DNA of 64,000 bases from Aquincolibacterium sp041674705 (GTDB taxonomy: Bacteria > Omnitrophota > Omnitrophia > Omnitrophales > Aquincolibacteriaceae). The position numbers were made by a program, and so were the translations under genes. Shown here piece by piece: positions 39,901-48,105 of the stretch. The stretch is from the NCBI GenBank assembly GCA_041674705.1, contig JBAYVF010000005.1, forward strand, positions 45,149 through 109,148, written 5' to 3'. The notes beneath the pieces are model-generated. The model ran no database searches, was not told where the DNA came from, and was given only the letters and a program-made list of their open reading frames with translations. The number at the start of each line of letters is the position of its first letter. The first letter of the stretch is position 1.

Positions 39901-40394
39901 TGACGATTGGCGGGATCATTGACACGATGAAAGAGATCCTGACGAAAAAAGGGGACAAGATGGCGTTCCTGAGCCTCCAGGATCTGAACGGCTCCTGTGA
40001 GACTGTGGTGTTTCCGAGCGTGTACAAAGCGGCGGGGACTCTGATCCAGAAGGATGCGCTGGTCTTCATCAAAGGCAAGGTCGATGCGCGCGATGATGTG
40101 GCGAAACTCTTGGCTGATGAGATCATTCCTTTGGAAGAAGTGCCAAAACGGTACACCCGTATGATCGCGGTTAACCTCAAAACCGCAGGGCTGGGCGCCG
40201 AGGTTTTGAAGGAAGTGCGCAGGATCCTTATGGCGCACAAGGGAAGCACACCTGTTTATCTTACTCTTCAGGATCCCAAAGGGCGCATGACCGTTCTGGA
40301 TTCCGGCGACAACCTTAAAGTAGAAACCTCCGATGTTCTCTTCGAGGAACTCGAGCGTCTCCTCGGCGAAAATTCTGTCAAAATACGTTCGTAG
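36957..40394 (+). CDS. dnaE: DNA polymerase III alpha subunit
   Basis: Main replicative polymerase, DnaE1 type, 1,145 residues. The N-terminal PHP domain has HLHCHTEYSLLDATCK, and the polymerase active site has PDIDIDFCYERR (about 400-409) and DFLGLKTLTVIDEAVK. A helix-hairpin-helix and an OB-fold domain occur near the C-terminus (ATVGG-like EVTIGGIIDTMKEILTKKGD). Start ATG 36957 is right after the GTACGGC repeat arm, and no Shine-Dalgarno is visible. A large antisense frame in this region is a coding shadow. Confidence 0.96.
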   Translation: MSHSDFVHLHCHTEYSLLDATCKIDELMTRAKELRFPALAMTDNGNLFGAIQFYSKAMKEGIKPIIGLSTYVAPGSRLEKQAHGIKEASFHLTLLATNEKGYRNLMKLASIGYTEGFYYRPRVDKEILKEYSEGLIALSGGLKGEVPYYLYHDQMHDARKVTEEYAGIFGQDRFFLEIMDHGLEPQKKVTLGSQKLAKDLKVGIVATNDVHYIHQNQAMAHDALICIGTGAKLDEPNRMRYQGDQYYLRSAEEMKSLFKDIPQAIRSTIEIAERCNLELDFHKIFLPQFAPPDGKTQVQYMEELCFRFLRERFAGEIPPEYETRLRTEITLINKMGYISYFLIVWDFIRFAREKGIPVGPGRGSAAGSLVAYALYITDIDPIKYHLYFERFLNPERVSMPDIDIDFCYERRDEVIDYVKRKYGTANVAQIITFGTMAAKAAVRDVGRVMGIPYGEVDRIAKLIPLELKITLKQALEREPQLKEMVATDVRMAQLIETAQALEGLSRHASIHAAGVVISDVPLTDHVPLYKTEDQICTQYTMKDLEKIGLLKMDFLGLKTLTVIDEAVKIVQKMHGVKVDIARLPEDDPQTYEMLAKGDALGVFQLESSGMRDLLKKMKPNKFEHLVALLALYRPGPLGSGMVDDFIKRMRDPKLIKYDHPALEPSLKETYGVILYQEQVMRIVSDLAGFTLAQADSLRRAIGKKIPEVMAKEKKAFMDGAMKRGAKEKVAEKIWELIDFFSGYGFNKSHSTAYAAVSYQTAYLKAHYPVEFMTALLTSEMNNTDKVVQYIEASKKMGIDVLPPAVNESFSDFTCVGNHIRFGLAAIKNVGSTAIESIIATRLKDGPFKSLFDFVQRVELRTCNHKVMESLIKCGAFDEWKLHRSQLMAMLDGVLDMGANVQKDRSRGQLSFFENSGGESFHDQQASVPDIPEWPENQRLAYERELIGFYVSSHPLSKYAKILKSYATATTANLSEFNHQAEVTIGGIIDTMKEILTKKGDKMAFLSLQDLNGSCETVVFPSVYKAAGTLIQKDALVFIKGKVDARDDVAKLLADEIIPLEEVPKRYTRMIAVNLKTAGLGAEVLKEVRRILMAHKGSTPVYLTLQDPKGRMTVLDSGDNLKVETSDVLFEELERLLGENSVKIRS

Positions 40395-40447
40395 AGATAA
40401 TTCTTTCGTTAAACCTTGATATGGCTTGAGGTTACATCTTAAATCGC

Positions 40448-40476
40448 TTGACAAGGCCTCCGAGATTTGCTATTTT
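40448..40476 (+). promoter_or_regulatory. promoter of the HU gene
   Basis: TTGACA at 40448-40453, a 17-bp spacer and TATTTT at 40471-40476, about 70 bases before the HU start codon. Confidence 0.75.
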
Positions 40477-40545
40477 TTTGCATCTTCAAACAGGACAAGC
40501 AGTTGGGTAAAAACTCCCTTGCTTCTTCGTTACAGGAGGTGACAC

Positions 40546-40818
40546 TTGACTAAAAAAGATATTGTGATGAAAGTTTCGAATGAAACGAATCTCACCCAGA
40601 TCGATGTCAAGAAGATCGTCCAGAAAACCCTCGATGTCATTTCCGATAGCCTCCAGCGCGGCGAAACTGTGGAGCTCAGGAATTTCGGTGTGTTCAAAGT
40701 GAAAAACCGGCGCGGTCGTTTGGGACGCAATCCCCGGACTGGCGAAGAAGTGACGGTCCCCGAAAAAAAAGTCGTGGTGTTCAAACCCGGACTTATCTTA
40801 AAGATCAAGGTGAAGTAG
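40546..40818 (+). CDS. hup: HU-family DNA-binding protein
   Basis: Nucleoid-associated protein of 90 residues. It has an N-terminal helical part (DIVMKVSNETNLTQIDVKKI), the HU hallmark VELRNFGVFKVKNRRGRLGR followed by NPRTGEE, and a C-terminal helix. The arm region between strands is as long as in HU. The start codon is TTG 40546, supported by AGGAGGTGA at 40532-40540. It has its own promoter and is followed by a cold-shock protein gene. Confidence 0.94.
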   Translation: MTKKDIVMKVSNETNLTQIDVKKIVQKTLDVISDSLQRGETVELRNFGVFKVKNRRGRLGRNPRTGEEVTVPEKKVVVFKPGLILKIKVK

Positions 40819-40887
40819 AGAAGTGCTGGACGCGCCCGGATATTCTGCGGCGCGAAAGTGATTTTCAAAGATTTTAAGGAGGCGGGT

Positions 40888-41178
40888 ATGGCAGAAAAAG
40901 GCAAAGTGAAATGGTTCTCCAACGTCAAGGGTTTTGGATTCCTTCGTAAAGAAGGGGAAGAGAAGGATATCTTCGTCCATTATTCCGTGATCCAGGGGGA
41001 TGGCTATAAGCGCCTCAATCCCGACGAAGAAGTCGAGTTCGAGATCATTCAGGGAGACAAGGGACCTCTTGCCCAGAACGTTGTCCGCCATAAAAAGCCG
41101 AAAGAAGAAGGTTCTGCGGAAGCCGCTTCGGAGACCAAGAAGGAAGGCAAGAAGAAGGAAGCCCCGGCCAAGAAATAA
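40888..41178 (+). CDS. cold-shock domain protein with basic C-terminal tail
   Basis: 96 residues: a CspA-type OB fold with RNP1 KGFGFLRKEG (in place of the usual KGFGFI) and RNP2 DIFVHYSVIQ, then a 30-residue Lys/Glu/Ala-rich tail (EEGSAEAASETKKEGKKKEA). It likely binds single-stranded RNA or DNA. AAGGAGGCG (about 40876-40884) lies just before ATG 40888; the upstream in-frame ATG at 40858 is rejected. A strong terminator follows. Confidence 0.92.
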   Translation: MAEKGKVKWFSNVKGFGFLRKEGEEKDIFVHYSVIQGDGYKRLNPDEEVEFEIIQGDKGPLAQNVVRHKKPKEEGSAEAASETKKEGKKKEAPAKK

Positions 41179-41211
41179 GCCCGCTTTTCAGCGTCATTTT
41201 AAATGTGAATT

Positions 41212-41242
41212 AACCCGCGGGAGCTTTCCCGCGGGTTTTTTT
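41212..41242 (+). terminator. intrinsic terminator after the cold-shock gene
   Basis: AACCCGCGGGA (41212-41222) pairs with TCCCGCGGGTT (41227-41237) around a 4-nt loop, followed by TTTTT. Confidence 0.92.
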
Positions 41243-41270
41243 CTATCCCAGAACGAATACAGGAGGCGCG

Positions 41271-42074
41271 ATGTCCGAAAGACAGAAATCGAAAAAGTTG
41301 CGCCGGTTCTTTACTTCCCAGACCCTCCAGAATGCTCCCCATGATCTCTGGCTCGAGCCTGCCGAGACCCACCATCTTCGGGACAGTATTCGCCTTAAGC
41401 AAGGGGATGCTTGCCTTGTGACGGACGGCCGGGGCGGTGAAGCTGAAGCGGTGGTGGGTGAATTCGCTTCGGACGGCCGGGTGTGTCTTCACATTCAGGA
41501 AGTTTTTGTCAAACCTGGCTCGTTTAACGAGGGGCTTTCTCTCCGGGTCTTTCCGGTGATGTTGCGAAAAGGAAAGACGGACCTTCTTGTCGAAAAAGCG
41601 CAGGAACTCGGAGTCCACGAGTTTTGTCCGATTGTTTCAGAACGCGGTGAAGTCCAGATCGCGAAAGAAAAAACCGGTAAAATCCTTGAGCGATGGAACC
41701 GCATTGCGCGTGAAGCCAGTAAACAGTCTGGGAATCTTAAGATCCTCAGGATCGAAGCCCCTCGAAATTTCAAGGAAGCTCTCGGAAGTATTTCTCCTGA
41801 TGAGCCCGTCATCATCTTTCATCCGGGTCCGGAGGTCATCTCTTTCTCGAACTGGCTTGTTGAGGCGCAGAGATTTAAAGGAGCGATCGAAGCGCTGAAT
41901 GTCTTTATCGGTCCGGAAGGCGGCTTTTCCCAAGATGAAATTCTTTGGGCGAAATGGCATCGCAAAGAGAAAAACATTTACCTCGTTGGGCTGGGGGAAG
42001 TGATTCTAAAGGCGGATACCGCCTTCATCGGCGTTGTGGCATCCCTCAGGTTTTCCGGCATTCTTTCCGCGTGA
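41271..42074 (+). CDS. rsmE: 16S rRNA m3U1498 methyltransferase
   Basis: SPOUT-class methyltransferase acting on U1498 of 16S rRNA. 267 residues: an N-terminal PUA-like region (HHLRDSIRLKQGDACLVTDG), then the trefoil-knot domain with KTDLLVEKAQELGVHEFCPI, EASKQSGNLKILRIEAP and FIGPEGGFSQDEI near the end. ATG 41271 follows ACAGGAGGCGCG. Its stop is three bases before the mtaB start. Confidence 0.93.
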   Translation: MSERQKSKKLRRFFTSQTLQNAPHDLWLEPAETHHLRDSIRLKQGDACLVTDGRGGEAEAVVGEFASDGRVCLHIQEVFVKPGSFNEGLSLRVFPVMLRKGKTDLLVEKAQELGVHEFCPIVSERGEVQIAKEKTGKILERWNRIAREASKQSGNLKILRIEAPRNFKEALGSISPDEPVIIFHPGPEVISFSNWLVEAQRFKGAIEALNVFIGPEGGFSQDEILWAKWHRKEKNIYLVGLGEVILKADTAFIGVVASLRFSGILSA

Positions 42075-42076
42075 TC

Positions 42077-43420
42077 ATGGCTTCTCATTCTTCTTCCAAG
42101 AAAAACGTTCGTTTTTACACGCTCGGGTGCAAGGTGAATCAGTACGAGACCCAGGCGATGCGTGAAGCCTTGGAACGAAACGGTTATCAGGATATCGAAG
42201 GGCAAAAAGGAGCTTCTTGCGATCTTGTGGTCGTGAATACTTGCACCGTGACCCAGGACTCGGACCGGACGAACCGGTACTGGATACGGCGTCTCCGGCG
42301 AGAACACCCCCAGGCGCGACTTGCGGTGATCGGTTGTTATGTTGAGAAAAATCGTGCCGAGCTTGAGGGAATGCCCGAAGTAGATCTTATTTTTTCGAAT
42401 GACGAGAAGCCATTCCTTGCGGAAAAGCTCCTGGCTCCGGCCGGTATCTGCGGAGCCGCGCGGACGGACAAAGTCCCAACGTTTATGCCGCTTTCGATCT
42501 CGCGGTCCGAAGGGAAGACCCGTGCTTATGTGAAGATCCAGGACGGATGCAATCATGCCTGCAGTTTCTGCAAAGTGTCGATCGTGCGCGGGCCGTCGCG
42601 CAGTCGCGCATTGGCGGAGATCCTGAAAGAAGTGACCCGGCTCCGGGAGGGTGGTTACCGGGAGATCATCCTGACCGGTATTCAACTCGGGGCTTATGGA
42701 CTTGATCTTGAGCCTCGTTCCGATTCCAAAGAACGCCAATATCTTTTGAGAGATGTAATCGAGGCCAGTGCCCGGGTCGAGGGAATCGAGCGTATTCGTC
42801 TCAGTTCAATCGAGCTTACGGATCTTGGCAAACTCATTCGCGAAGCCTTTGGAGCCATTCCGAAACTTTGTCCGCACATTCATCTTCCCATGCAGAGCGG
42901 GGATAATGAAGTCCTTGCGAGGATGAACCGGCGTTACACGCGAGAGAAATATCGAGATGTTGTTTTGGAATTGAAGGAACGGATCCCGGATTTTGAATTT
43001 AGTGTGGACGTGATGGCGGGATTCCCCGGTGAAACCGAGGCTCAATTCGAAAACACTTTGGAGCTTCTTGAGATCCTTAAACCGCTCAAGACGCATGTTT
43101 TTCCGTATAGCTTTCGAGAAGGAACGCGTGCGGCAGAATGGGGAACCCTGCCCGCACAACTAGTTCGTGACCGGGTTCGCCGGCTGATGCAATCGGCCGA
43201 ACGGATTTCCGGGGAAGTTCGGAGCCGGTATCTGGGGCGATCGATGGAGATTCTGGCCGAACACAAACATGCGATTACCGGAGTGTCCGAAGGATTCACG
43301 CCGAATTATCTCAAGATCTTTTTTGAGTACCCACAGGACGTGCAAGGGTGTATCATACCGTTCAAATTGACCGAACTTTTTCAGGATGGTTTCCGGGGAA
43401 TCCCGGGCTTGCCCCGTTAG
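42077..43420 (+). CDS. mtaB: threonylcarbamoyladenosine tRNA methylthiotransferase
   Basis: Radical SAM methylthiotransferase that makes ms2t6A37 in tRNA. About 447 residues. An N-terminal UPF0004 domain with FYTLGCKVNQYETQAMREAL and VVNTCTVTQDSDR is followed by the radical SAM site in QDGCNHACSFCKVSIVRGPS, and a C-terminal TRAM-like region (RSRYLGRSMEILAEHK). Start ATG 42077; the track of open frame back to 41945 overlaps rsmE and is rejected. Its stop codon TAG is contributed by the inverted repeat arm CCCCGTTAGAGAT, so the last residues (LPR) are repeat-derived. Confidence 0.93.
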   Translation: MASHSSSKKNVRFYTLGCKVNQYETQAMREALERNGYQDIEGQKGASCDLVVVNTCTVTQDSDRTNRYWIRRLRREHPQARLAVIGCYVEKNRAELEGMPEVDLIFSNDEKPFLAEKLLAPAGICGAARTDKVPTFMPLSISRSEGKTRAYVKIQDGCNHACSFCKVSIVRGPSRSRALAEILKEVTRLREGGYREIILTGIQLGAYGLDLEPRSDSKERQYLLRDVIEASARVEGIERIRLSSIELTDLGKLIREAFGAIPKLCPHIHLPMQSGDNEVLARMNRRYTREKYRDVVLELKERIPDFEFSVDVMAGFPGETEAQFENTLELLEILKPLKTHVFPYSFREGTRAAEWGTLPAQLVRDRVRRLMQSAERISGEVRSRYLGRSMEILAEHKHAITGVSEGFTPNYLKIFFEYPQDVQGCIIPFKLTELFQDGFRGIPGLPR

Positions 43421-43536
43421 AGATTACGGGGAGAGTTGTTGGATCATCGATTAGGAAAGGTAGGGAGACGCTTGAGTTTATCTTCTAAACAATACACGGA
43501 AGCGCTTTCAAGGAGCGCTTCCTATCTCTAACGGGG
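43412..43536. repeat. CCCCGTTAGA inverted repeat pair 3, containing the mtaB stop
   Basis: CCCCGTTAGAGAT (43412-43424) and ATCTCTAACGGGG (43524-43536), 99 bp apart. The left arm supplies the mtaB stop codon. The right arm ends eight bases before the cvpA ATG. Inside is a further hairpin, GGAAGCGCT/AGCGCTTCC, near 43499-43522. Confidence 0.8.
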
Positions 43537-43544
43537 TGAACTAG

Positions 43545-44144
43545 ATGGAATGGTTCTGGAAGATGTACGATCATCTCCAAAAAAGCGTTGCGGGCTCGGC
43601 CCTTCAAAACTTTGCACCGACCGACTGGATTTTTTTATGCCTGATCTTTTGGGGCCTGGTGCAGGGAAGCCGTAAGGGTTTTAGCGACATGTTCGGGAAG
43701 TTGTTGGGGATATTCCTTGTGAGCATGCTGACCCTGAGTTTTTACTTAAAGGCGGGCGCCTTTCTCAACGCAAATCTTCCCGTTTTTCCCTTGAAAGTCG
43801 CTGAATCGATTTCTTTTTTTCTGCTGACCCTCTTTCTCTGGCTTTCCGTCTCATGGAGTCTCAATATCGTCGGCAAATTTCTCAGGGTGGAGGCGCAAGG
43901 GATCCTGAAGACCTTGGGCGGAATGATCTTCGGTGTTTTGCGCATGATGCTTTTACTCAGCTTTCTCGCGCAGATGCTTTTGTTCCTTCCGATCGAACCC
44001 CTGCAGCAGATCTTCAAACAGGGACGTACCTTCACAGGTTATGCGATCGCGCAATTCGTGCCTCATCTTCACACGCTGGTTGTAAGCCCCTTCCGTAAGC
44101 CGGCCCTTAAAAAAGCCGTAGCCTCATACAAGGTCGGCGGGTAG
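43545..44144 (+). CDS. cvpA: CvpA family membrane protein
   Basis: 199 residues with four hydrophobic spans, matching the CvpA (colicin V production) family found beside many purine or DNA metabolism genes. The N-terminal NFAPTDWIFLCLIFWGLVQG with SRKGFSDMFGKLLGIFLVSM is typical of the family (DIxxxxxxxxxGxxxG). Its function is poorly understood; a role in envelope integrity or septation has been proposed. It follows the third inverted repeat pair and precedes dnaG. Confidence 0.85.
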   Translation: MEWFWKMYDHLQKSVAGSALQNFAPTDWIFLCLIFWGLVQGSRKGFSDMFGKLLGIFLVSMLTLSFYLKAGAFLNANLPVFPLKVAESISFFLLTLFLWLSVSWSLNIVGKFLRVEAQGILKTLGGMIFGVLRMMLLLSFLAQMLLFLPIEPLQQIFKQGRTFTGYAIAQFVPHLHTLVVSPFRKPALKKAVASYKVGG

Positions 44145-44184
44145 CATCGTGTCGATTTTATTTTTGCGGGTGCACAGTACAGCC

Positions 44185-44261
44185 ATGATTCTCAAATTAA
44201 AAATAAACGGGTAATCATGACAGCCCAAGTCACCATTCAGGAAATAAAAATAGAGACTCGG
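44185..44261 (+). repeat. dispersed repeat with shared ORF start, copy 2
   Basis: A 77-bp partner of 5844-5924. Its short frame MTAQVTIQEIKIETRAVLRT continues to a TAG at about 44301. CAGTAC lies on both outer sides (left 44176-44181, right about 44263), consistent with but not proving a target duplication. It sits in the cvpA-dnaG spacer. Confidence 0.6.
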
Positions 44262-44317
44262 GCAGTACTGCGAACCATAAAATCAATATTAACGCAGTAC
44301 TAGGAAACAGACGCGTT

Positions 44318-46120
44318 ATGGAACAAAAAAACTCCGGGACGCGTTACGAAGAACATGTCGTTGAGCAAGTCAGCGCCGCCAACGATATCGTCGAGATCAT
44401 CTCCCAATATGTGCCTCTGAAGCGCGCCGGCCGTCATCTCAAGGCCTGCTGTCCCTTTCATCAGGAAAAATCCCCTTCGTTCATGGTTCAACCCGAAAAA
44501 CAGATGTTCCATTGTTTTGGATGCGGGGCCGGGGGCGATGTGTTCAGTTTTCTTATGCGTCATGAAAATATGACATTTCCAGAGGCGTTAAAGTCGCTGG
44601 CGGAGCGCGCGCATATCACGCTTCCAGAGCGGCGTTCCCATCAGGACGACGGCGGACAGAAAGAAAAACTCTACGAGGTTTGCCAGGTCGCCGCCGACAT
44701 TTATCATGAGCTTCTTTTCAAAGAGACCGGGGCTGAGGCTCGCGCGTATCTGGCCAAGCGGCAGATCACGGAAGAAATTATCCGGGAGTTCAAGCTCGGC
44801 TGGGCGCCGATGGAATGGCGTACTCTTTTTGATCGCATGGTCGCTAAAAAATATCCGGAAGCGCTCCTCAAACAGGCGGCTTTGATCCAGCAGTCCCCGA
44901 AAGGGAATTATTACGACACCTTTCGCGGCCGTCTCATATTCCCGATTTTGAATCTCCAGAACAAGGTGATCGCGTTCGGCGGCCGGCTGATCGCTGATCA
45001 GGAAGGTCCGAAATATCTCAATTCGCCGGAGACGCCGGTCTTTTTCAAGAGGCGCGAACTTTTTGGTTTGAATCTCGCCAAAAAGCATATCGATCGCGAA
45101 TGGCCGACGCTGATCCTGGTGGAAGGCTACATGGATTTTCTCGCTCTTTATCAACACGGCTTCAAAAATGCTGTCGCAACGCTTGGTACCGCGCTCGGAG
45201 AAGATCATGTGCGTCTTATGCGGCGTTTTGTGGAGGAAGTGATCGTGGTCTATGACGGCGACAAAGCAGGAGAAGCCGCGGCCCTCCGCGGACTCGAGAT
45301 CCTTCTGGAAGGCGGGATGCAGGTGAAGCTCGTGAGCTTGCCGAAGGGGGAGGACCCGGATGATTTTCTGAATAAGCGCGGGAACGATGCTTTTGCGGCG
45401 CTCTTGAAGAACGCCAAGGATTTTTTTGACTATAAGTTGCAAGCGCTTCTTGCGCGCTATCCGCGTCAAGACGCGCTGGGTGTTTCCAAGATCTGTCGCG
45501 AGATGTTCGAAACCTTTCTTAAGGTGAAAAATACGGTCATGCTTTCGGAATATTTCAAGAGACTCGCCCGCGCGTTACAAGTGGATGAAAACTCTTTGCG
45601 TACGGAGTTCTCTCACCTGAATAAAAAAGATACCGTCTCCCGAGAGAGGTCTCAAGCGGCTCCAGCTATGCCCGCACCGATCAAGCCTGCCCCCGAAGAA
45701 TTGTTGCTTTTGGTGCTGATGGCGGAGGTGCCGCCTTTTTGTGATCGGGCCTGCGAAGAACTCAAGGATCTGGATCTCAAAACGCCGGCCTCGCGTGAGC
45801 TTTTTGAATATCTCCGGCAGATGAATGAGCAGGGGAAAAAATGCACGCTTTCGGGGCTTTTGATCCGGATCCAGGATGCTCTCTATCGCGAACAGCTTGT
45901 GGCGGTCATGGCCTCCTTGGATGAGACGGCGGAGCGGGAAAAGATCCTTGAGGACTGCATTGCCAAGATCAAACAAGGTCGTGCCACCGGGAGACTCGAG
46001 GAGTTGCGTCGTCTGATCCTCGCGGCCGAGAACGGACGAGATGAAACCAAAGTTCGAGCGGCTACCCAGGAATACCAGGAGCTTTTGAAGCGGTCCCGGG
46101 AAGCTAAAAAGGGCGAATAA
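44318..46120 (+). CDS. dnaG: DNA primase
   Basis: Makes RNA primers for replication. 600 residues. The N-terminal zinc-binding domain is in CCPFHQEKSPSFMV and MFHCFGCGAGGDVFSFLM. The catalytic domain holds the TOPRIM acidic motif LILVEGYMDFLALYQ and VYDGDKAGEAAALRG with EDPDDFL. The C-terminal region is helical and would bind the DnaB helicase. rpoD follows, the common dnaG-rpoD order. The start ATG is 44318; a repeat lies in its leader. Confidence 0.95.
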   Translation: MEQKNSGTRYEEHVVEQVSAANDIVEIISQYVPLKRAGRHLKACCPFHQEKSPSFMVQPEKQMFHCFGCGAGGDVFSFLMRHENMTFPEALKSLAERAHITLPERRSHQDDGGQKEKLYEVCQVAADIYHELLFKETGAEARAYLAKRQITEEIIREFKLGWAPMEWRTLFDRMVAKKYPEALLKQAALIQQSPKGNYYDTFRGRLIFPILNLQNKVIAFGGRLIADQEGPKYLNSPETPVFFKRRELFGLNLAKKHIDREWPTLILVEGYMDFLALYQHGFKNAVATLGTALGEDHVRLMRRFVEEVIVVYDGDKAGEAAALRGLEILLEGGMQVKLVSLPKGEDPDDFLNKRGNDAFAALLKNAKDFFDYKLQALLARYPRQDALGVSKICREMFETFLKVKNTVMLSEYFKRLARALQVDENSLRTEFSHLNKKDTVSRERSQAAPAMPAPIKPAPEELLLLVLMAEVPPFCDRACEELKDLDLKTPASRELFEYLRQMNEQGKKCTLSGLLIRIQDALYREQLVAVMASLDETAEREKILEDCIAKIKQGRATGRLEELRRLILAAENGRDETKVRAATQEYQELLKRSREAKKGE

Positions 46121-46216
46121 ATCGCTTGGTTTCAAGAGGCGAGATAACTATAATACCCAGCTCTATCCTTGTCTAAGATTTGATTTTAAAATGGTTGACA
46201 AGGATTGCCCTAATTT

Positions 46217-46255
46217 CCGTCCAAGTCTTTTTTCTTTAGATGGCGACTTGGACGG
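46217..46255. repeat. inverted repeat CCGTCCAAGTC before rpoD
   Basis: CCGTCCAAGTC (46217-46227) and GACTTGGACGG (46245-46255), perfect over 11 bp with a 17-nt loop. The inner part CCAAGTC/GACTTGG is the same as in the dispersed repeat at 5844-5924. Confidence 0.65.
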
Positions 46256-46260
46256 CCCCA

Positions 46261-46279
46261 ATCACAGCGTTGCTGTGAT
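46261..46279 (+). other. small hairpin ATCACAGC in the rpoD leader
   Basis: ATCACAGC, GTT, GCTGTGAT forms a perfect 8-bp stem 47 bases before the rpoD ATG. No T-run follows. Confidence 0.5.
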
Positions 46280-46326
46280 TGATCGGGATTGGGACCGCTT
46301 CGCAAAAATTAAAAGGTTTTAGGACT

Positions 46327-48024
46327 ATGAAAAAAGCACACAAGAAGCCCACGCCCGTATCATCCAAAAAGCCCTCTTCGGCTCACGCCAAGGGGAAGTC
46401 CCTGCCTGTGCCGCCCGCCAAGGCAAAATCGGGTAAAAAGGGGGGCGTCTCGATGAAACTCCAGGGAGAGATGATTCATAAGCTCCTGACCCTCGGCAAG
46501 AAGCAGGGTTTTGTCACGATTGAGCAGATGAAAAAGCAGCTACCCGCGGACATGAACAATCCCGAAAAAGTCGAAGAGATCATTGTGGCTTTGAATGAAA
46601 AAGGGATCGAAGTGACAAGCGGCGCCCCGGGAGATCCGACCAAGTCCGGTTCCGAAGTGATCCAGGACGTCGAAGTCAAAAAAGGGAAAGACTCCGAGCT
46701 TGAGGAAGATGCGGCCGTTGAAGAATATGAACGCGGGCGCATCGATGATCCGGTCCGCACTTATCTCCGCCAGATGGGACAGATTTCGCTTCTGACCCGT
46801 GAACAAGAGATCGAGATCTCCAAGAAGATCGAAGCTTGTGAGCATGAGCTGAAGAAAGTGGTCTATCAGACCAAGGCGGCGCGGTTTGAAGTCCTTGAGC
46901 TCGCGAAAAAAATGCTCGAAGGCCAGGTCCAGATCGAGGCGATCATTGAAAGCGAAGAGCAGGCCCAGATCCAGACGCTCAAGAAAAAACTCAAGTTGTT
47001 GATCCGCAAGTTCCGCGCCTCCCGGAAAAAATCAAATGTCGTTGAACTTCTTTTGCAGTTTAATCTCAGTATCGCGATCGTCGAGCAGATCGTTGTCAGC
47101 TTAAGAGCTAAGCTGAAAGAGCTGAAACGGAACCGCGATGATATCAAGAAACTTCGTCGGAGCGGCGTGCGCGGCAAGATCGGCCAGATCGAGGAGCGGA
47201 ACCGTCAGATCCTTCACGAGCTCGGCGAGCCGGAAGAAAAACTTCATGAGCATTTTAAAGCGATTATTCGCAAGGAATGGGAACTCACCAAGGCAAAGAA
47301 GGCGCTCGTGGCCGCCAACCTTCGCTTGGTAGTGAGTATTGCCAAAAAATATACGAACCGCGGGCTTTCTTTTCTGGACCTGATCCAGGAAGGGAACATC
47401 GGCCTGATGAAAGCGGTGGATAAATTCGAATACAAGCGCGGCTATAAGTTTTCAACTTACGCGACCTGGTGGATCCGCCAGGCGATCACGCGCTCGATCG
47501 CAGATCAGGCCCGTACGATCCGTATCCCGGTCCATATGATCGAAACAATCAACAAGTTTTTCCGAGCGTCGCGTCATCTGGTTCAGGAGACCGGGCGTGA
47601 ACCGACCCCGGAAGAAGTTGCGCAGGTCATGAAGATGCCCGTTGAAAAGGTGAAGGGGATCTTGAAGATCGCCCAGGAGCCGATCAGCCTTCAGACACCG
47701 ATCGGGGATGAGGGAGACACGAGTTTTGGGGATTTTATCGAAGATAAGTCTGCAGTCTCTCCGGCCAATGCGACGGCTTACAGTATGCTTAAGGAACAAA
47801 TGGATGACGTGCTTCTGACGCTTACCGAGCGTGAAGAAAAAGTCCTGCGTTTGCGATTCGGGATCGGCGACGGTTATCCCCGGACCCTGGAAGAGGTCGG
47901 GCATATTTTCAGCGTAACCCGTGAGCGGGTTCGTCAGATCGAGGCCAAGGCGCTTCGTAAGCTGCGTCACCCTACGCGGTCGAGAAAACTTAAGAATTTT
48001 CTGGATATTAAGCTAAGCGAGTAA
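46327..48024 (+). CDS. rpoD: RNA polymerase primary sigma factor RpoD
   Basis: Housekeeping sigma-70. About 565 residues. After a Lys-rich N-terminus and region 1.1 (KLLTLGKKQGFVTIEQMKKQ), region 1.2 is TYLRQMGQISLLTREQEIEI. A non-conserved region follows, then 2.1-2.4 with NLRLVVSIAKKYTNRGLSFL, DKFEYKRGYKFSTYATWWIR and QAITRSIADQARTIRIPVHM, region 3, and region 4.2 with the helix-turn-helix TLEEVGHIFSVTRERVRQIE. ATG 46327 is preferred over the open frame from 46279. This factor would read the TTGACA/TATAAT boxes seen across the window. Confidence 0.95.
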   Translation: MKKAHKKPTPVSSKKPSSAHAKGKSLPVPPAKAKSGKKGGVSMKLQGEMIHKLLTLGKKQGFVTIEQMKKQLPADMNNPEKVEEIIVALNEKGIEVTSGAPGDPTKSGSEVIQDVEVKKGKDSELEEDAAVEEYERGRIDDPVRTYLRQMGQISLLTREQEIEISKKIEACEHELKKVVYQTKAARFEVLELAKKMLEGQVQIEAIIESEEQAQIQTLKKKLKLLIRKFRASRKKSNVVELLLQFNLSIAIVEQIVVSLRAKLKELKRNRDDIKKLRRSGVRGKIGQIEERNRQILHELGEPEEKLHEHFKAIIRKEWELTKAKKALVAANLRLVVSIAKKYTNRGLSFLDLIQEGNIGLMKAVDKFEYKRGYKFSTYATWWIRQAITRSIADQARTIRIPVHMIETINKFFRASRHLVQETGREPTPEEVAQVMKMPVEKVKGILKIAQEPISLQTPIGDEGDTSFGDFIEDKSAVSPANATAYSMLKEQMDDVLLTLTEREEKVLRLRFGIGDGYPRTLEEVGHIFSVTRERVRQIEAKALRKLRHPTRSRKLKNFLDIKLSE

Positions 48025-48105
48025 TAGAATCTTTTCGAGTTTGTACGGTCCGCGGGGACCCTTACCAAGCGCGGCGGCGGCGGTTAAATTATTTTTGAGG
48101 CCAAA

